The translations under genes were made by a program, and so were the position numbers. The notes beneath the pieces were generated by a model. That model was not told where the DNA came from. It worked only from the letters and a program-made list of their open reading frames with translations, and ran no database searches. A DNA stretch of 7,281 nucleotides, taken from a bacterium (GTDB taxonomy: Bacteria; Spirochaetota; UBA4802; UBA5550). The number at the start of each line of letters is the position of its first letter. The stretch's first letter is position 1. The DNA lies in assembly GCA_024224995.1 (NCBI GenBank), contig JAAENB010000202.1, positions 1 through 7,281 of the forward strand. Reading direction: 5' to 3'. This document shows positions 6,388 through 7,281 of the stretch, piece by piece.

Positions 6388-6452
6388 GTGGAGTCACTTT
6401 TTGCATGCACACCTGTACTGGAGGGGGACAATAATTTTTTAGGAGGATAATA

Positions 6453-7281
6453 ATGATACAATTCAGGTCAGGTTTTATGTTTTTAGTGTTGATGCTGCTG
6501 CTTTTAACGGCAACAGCCTGTAAAGAAGGGTTTACGAATGACGGCGGGGATAATCCCGGCGGGGAGAACGGGCCGCTTTATACGGTGTCGGGGCTTCTTG
6601 TGGATGATGGCTATAAGAATTATGGTGATATTCACTCAAATTATCGTTTTGCCCGGATGGGGATTTATAATATTGGCGGGGAAAAGGAGGCGGAAATCCA
6701 GGCCGATTATTTTGGCAGGTTTTCTCTCTCTCTTTCGGAAGGAACTTATTTTTTGTATATTAGCGAAATGGGCTCTCATATGGACGTTCCTTTTCCTCTG
6801 GCAATGAGGGTGCTGCCCGGGGGGAAGATCAACTCATCGGGATTTAGCTTACTCATGAATGTTGAGTTTGATAATCCTGCATATGTTATAGCGTCAAAAA
6901 GCGAATGTGGAGCGGAGGTCTCGGAATATAATAAATTTTATCAATATGCGTATATGAATAACCGTGTGGCAATGGAAACGGTTTACGAGGGTGCAACAAG
7001 TTCTTCTGCTTCACTTGACGAACGGAACACCTATGATTATAGTACCGAAGGGAATCTTATCAGTCATACTTATGATTCTTCCTCCGGAACTTCCAATGAC
7101 TATTATTGTGAGTTTATCTATGAGGATGGCAGGCTGATCTCTAAAAAAAAATATGAAGAGGTTCTTACTCCGGACCCGGTGTCTTTGTATTATACCATAA
7201 CCTATGATTATGACGCTAATGGGAAAGTGGAAAGCAGCAGCTTTGACCGGACCGATGGAACTACCTATGATAAATATTTTG
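6453..7281 (+). CDS. Large lipoprotein with YD-like repeats, paralogue 2 (3' end outside window)
   Basis: The frame opens at ATG 6453 after a very strong AGGAGG (6441-6446, 6-base spacing) and stays open for 276 codons to the last base. The signal peptide is MIQFRSGF, a Leu/Met-rich run, then TATAC with C23, a good lipobox. A Gly/Asn-rich linker (about 25-41) leads to a head region (about 42-144). It carries the same words as paralogue 1 in the same order: DIHS, RFA, ADYFGRFS, EGTYF, VLPGG and FDNPAY. YD-like repeats follow: unit 1 about 162-214 (QYAYMNN to NTYDYSTEGN), unit 2 about 216-270 (YYCEFIYEDGRL to TYDYDANGK), and unit 3 begins at about 272. It is a diverged tandem paralogue of the gene at 4769. 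Function unknown; lipid-anchored envelope location inferred. Confidence 0.85.
   Translation, partial: MIQFRSGFMFLVLMLLLLTATACKEGFTNDGGDNPGGENGPLYTVSGLLVDDGYKNYGDIHSNYRFARMGIYNIGGEKEAEIQADYFGRFSLSLSEGTYFLYISEMGSHMDVPFPLAMRVLPGGKINSSGFSLLMNVEFDNPAYVIASKSECGAEVSEYNKFYQYAYMNNRVAMETVYEGATSSSASLDERNTYDYSTEGNLISHTYDSSSGTSNDYYCEFIYEDGRLISKKKYEEVLTPDPVSLYYTITYDYDANGKVESSSFDRTDGTTYDKYF

Noticed and set aside
6538..6807. Forward open frame of 89 codons with hydrophobic content
   Set aside because: It is an out-of-frame shadow of the lipoprotein 2 head. The real frame starting at 6453 has AGGAGG, a lipobox and homology to its neighbour.
1..7281. CRISPR array, tRNA/rRNA gene, insertion sequence or riboswitch
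   Set aside because: I saw no regularly spaced direct repeats, cloverleaf, transposase or conserved riboswitch core on either strand.

Overview
The window looks like bacterial chromosome, probably from a spirochaete of the Treponema type. That assignment is inference. It rests on the gene order (ABC-transporter accessory protein, DUF4340 protein, lon), on a relaxed spirochaete-like lipobox in the first large lipoprotein, and on general codon and base use. No rRNA or other marker gene is present to prove it.

Positions 1-3878 hold a tightly packed forward run. It starts with the 3' end of a GldG-type ABC-transporter auxiliary gene, continues with a complete DUF4340 membrane-anchored protein, and ends with a complete, intact LonA protease. 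A 7-base tandem repeat fills the short gap before lon and appears to supply its ribosome binding site. A bidirectional hairpin terminator closes the run.

Positions 3912-4576 hold a two-gene type II toxin-antitoxin module on the reverse strand, convergent with lon. It consists of a Phd/YefM-type antitoxin and a PIN-domain (VapC-type) toxin, which begins at a TTG overlapping the antitoxin stop. A sigma70-like promoter and an imperfect palindrome lie upstream of the antitoxin. The toxin gene is AT-rich, which fits a mobile module.

Positions 4769-7281 hold two paralogous lipoprotein genes in tandem, the second cut by the window end. Each has a lipoprotein signal peptide, a shared head region of about 100 residues, and a series of roughly 55-60 residue YD-like repeats resembling Rhs/wall-associated repeats. 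The second gene stays open to the last base. A strong hairpin terminator separates the two, so each is probably transcribed on its own. This paralogous pair is the least explained and most interesting part of the window.
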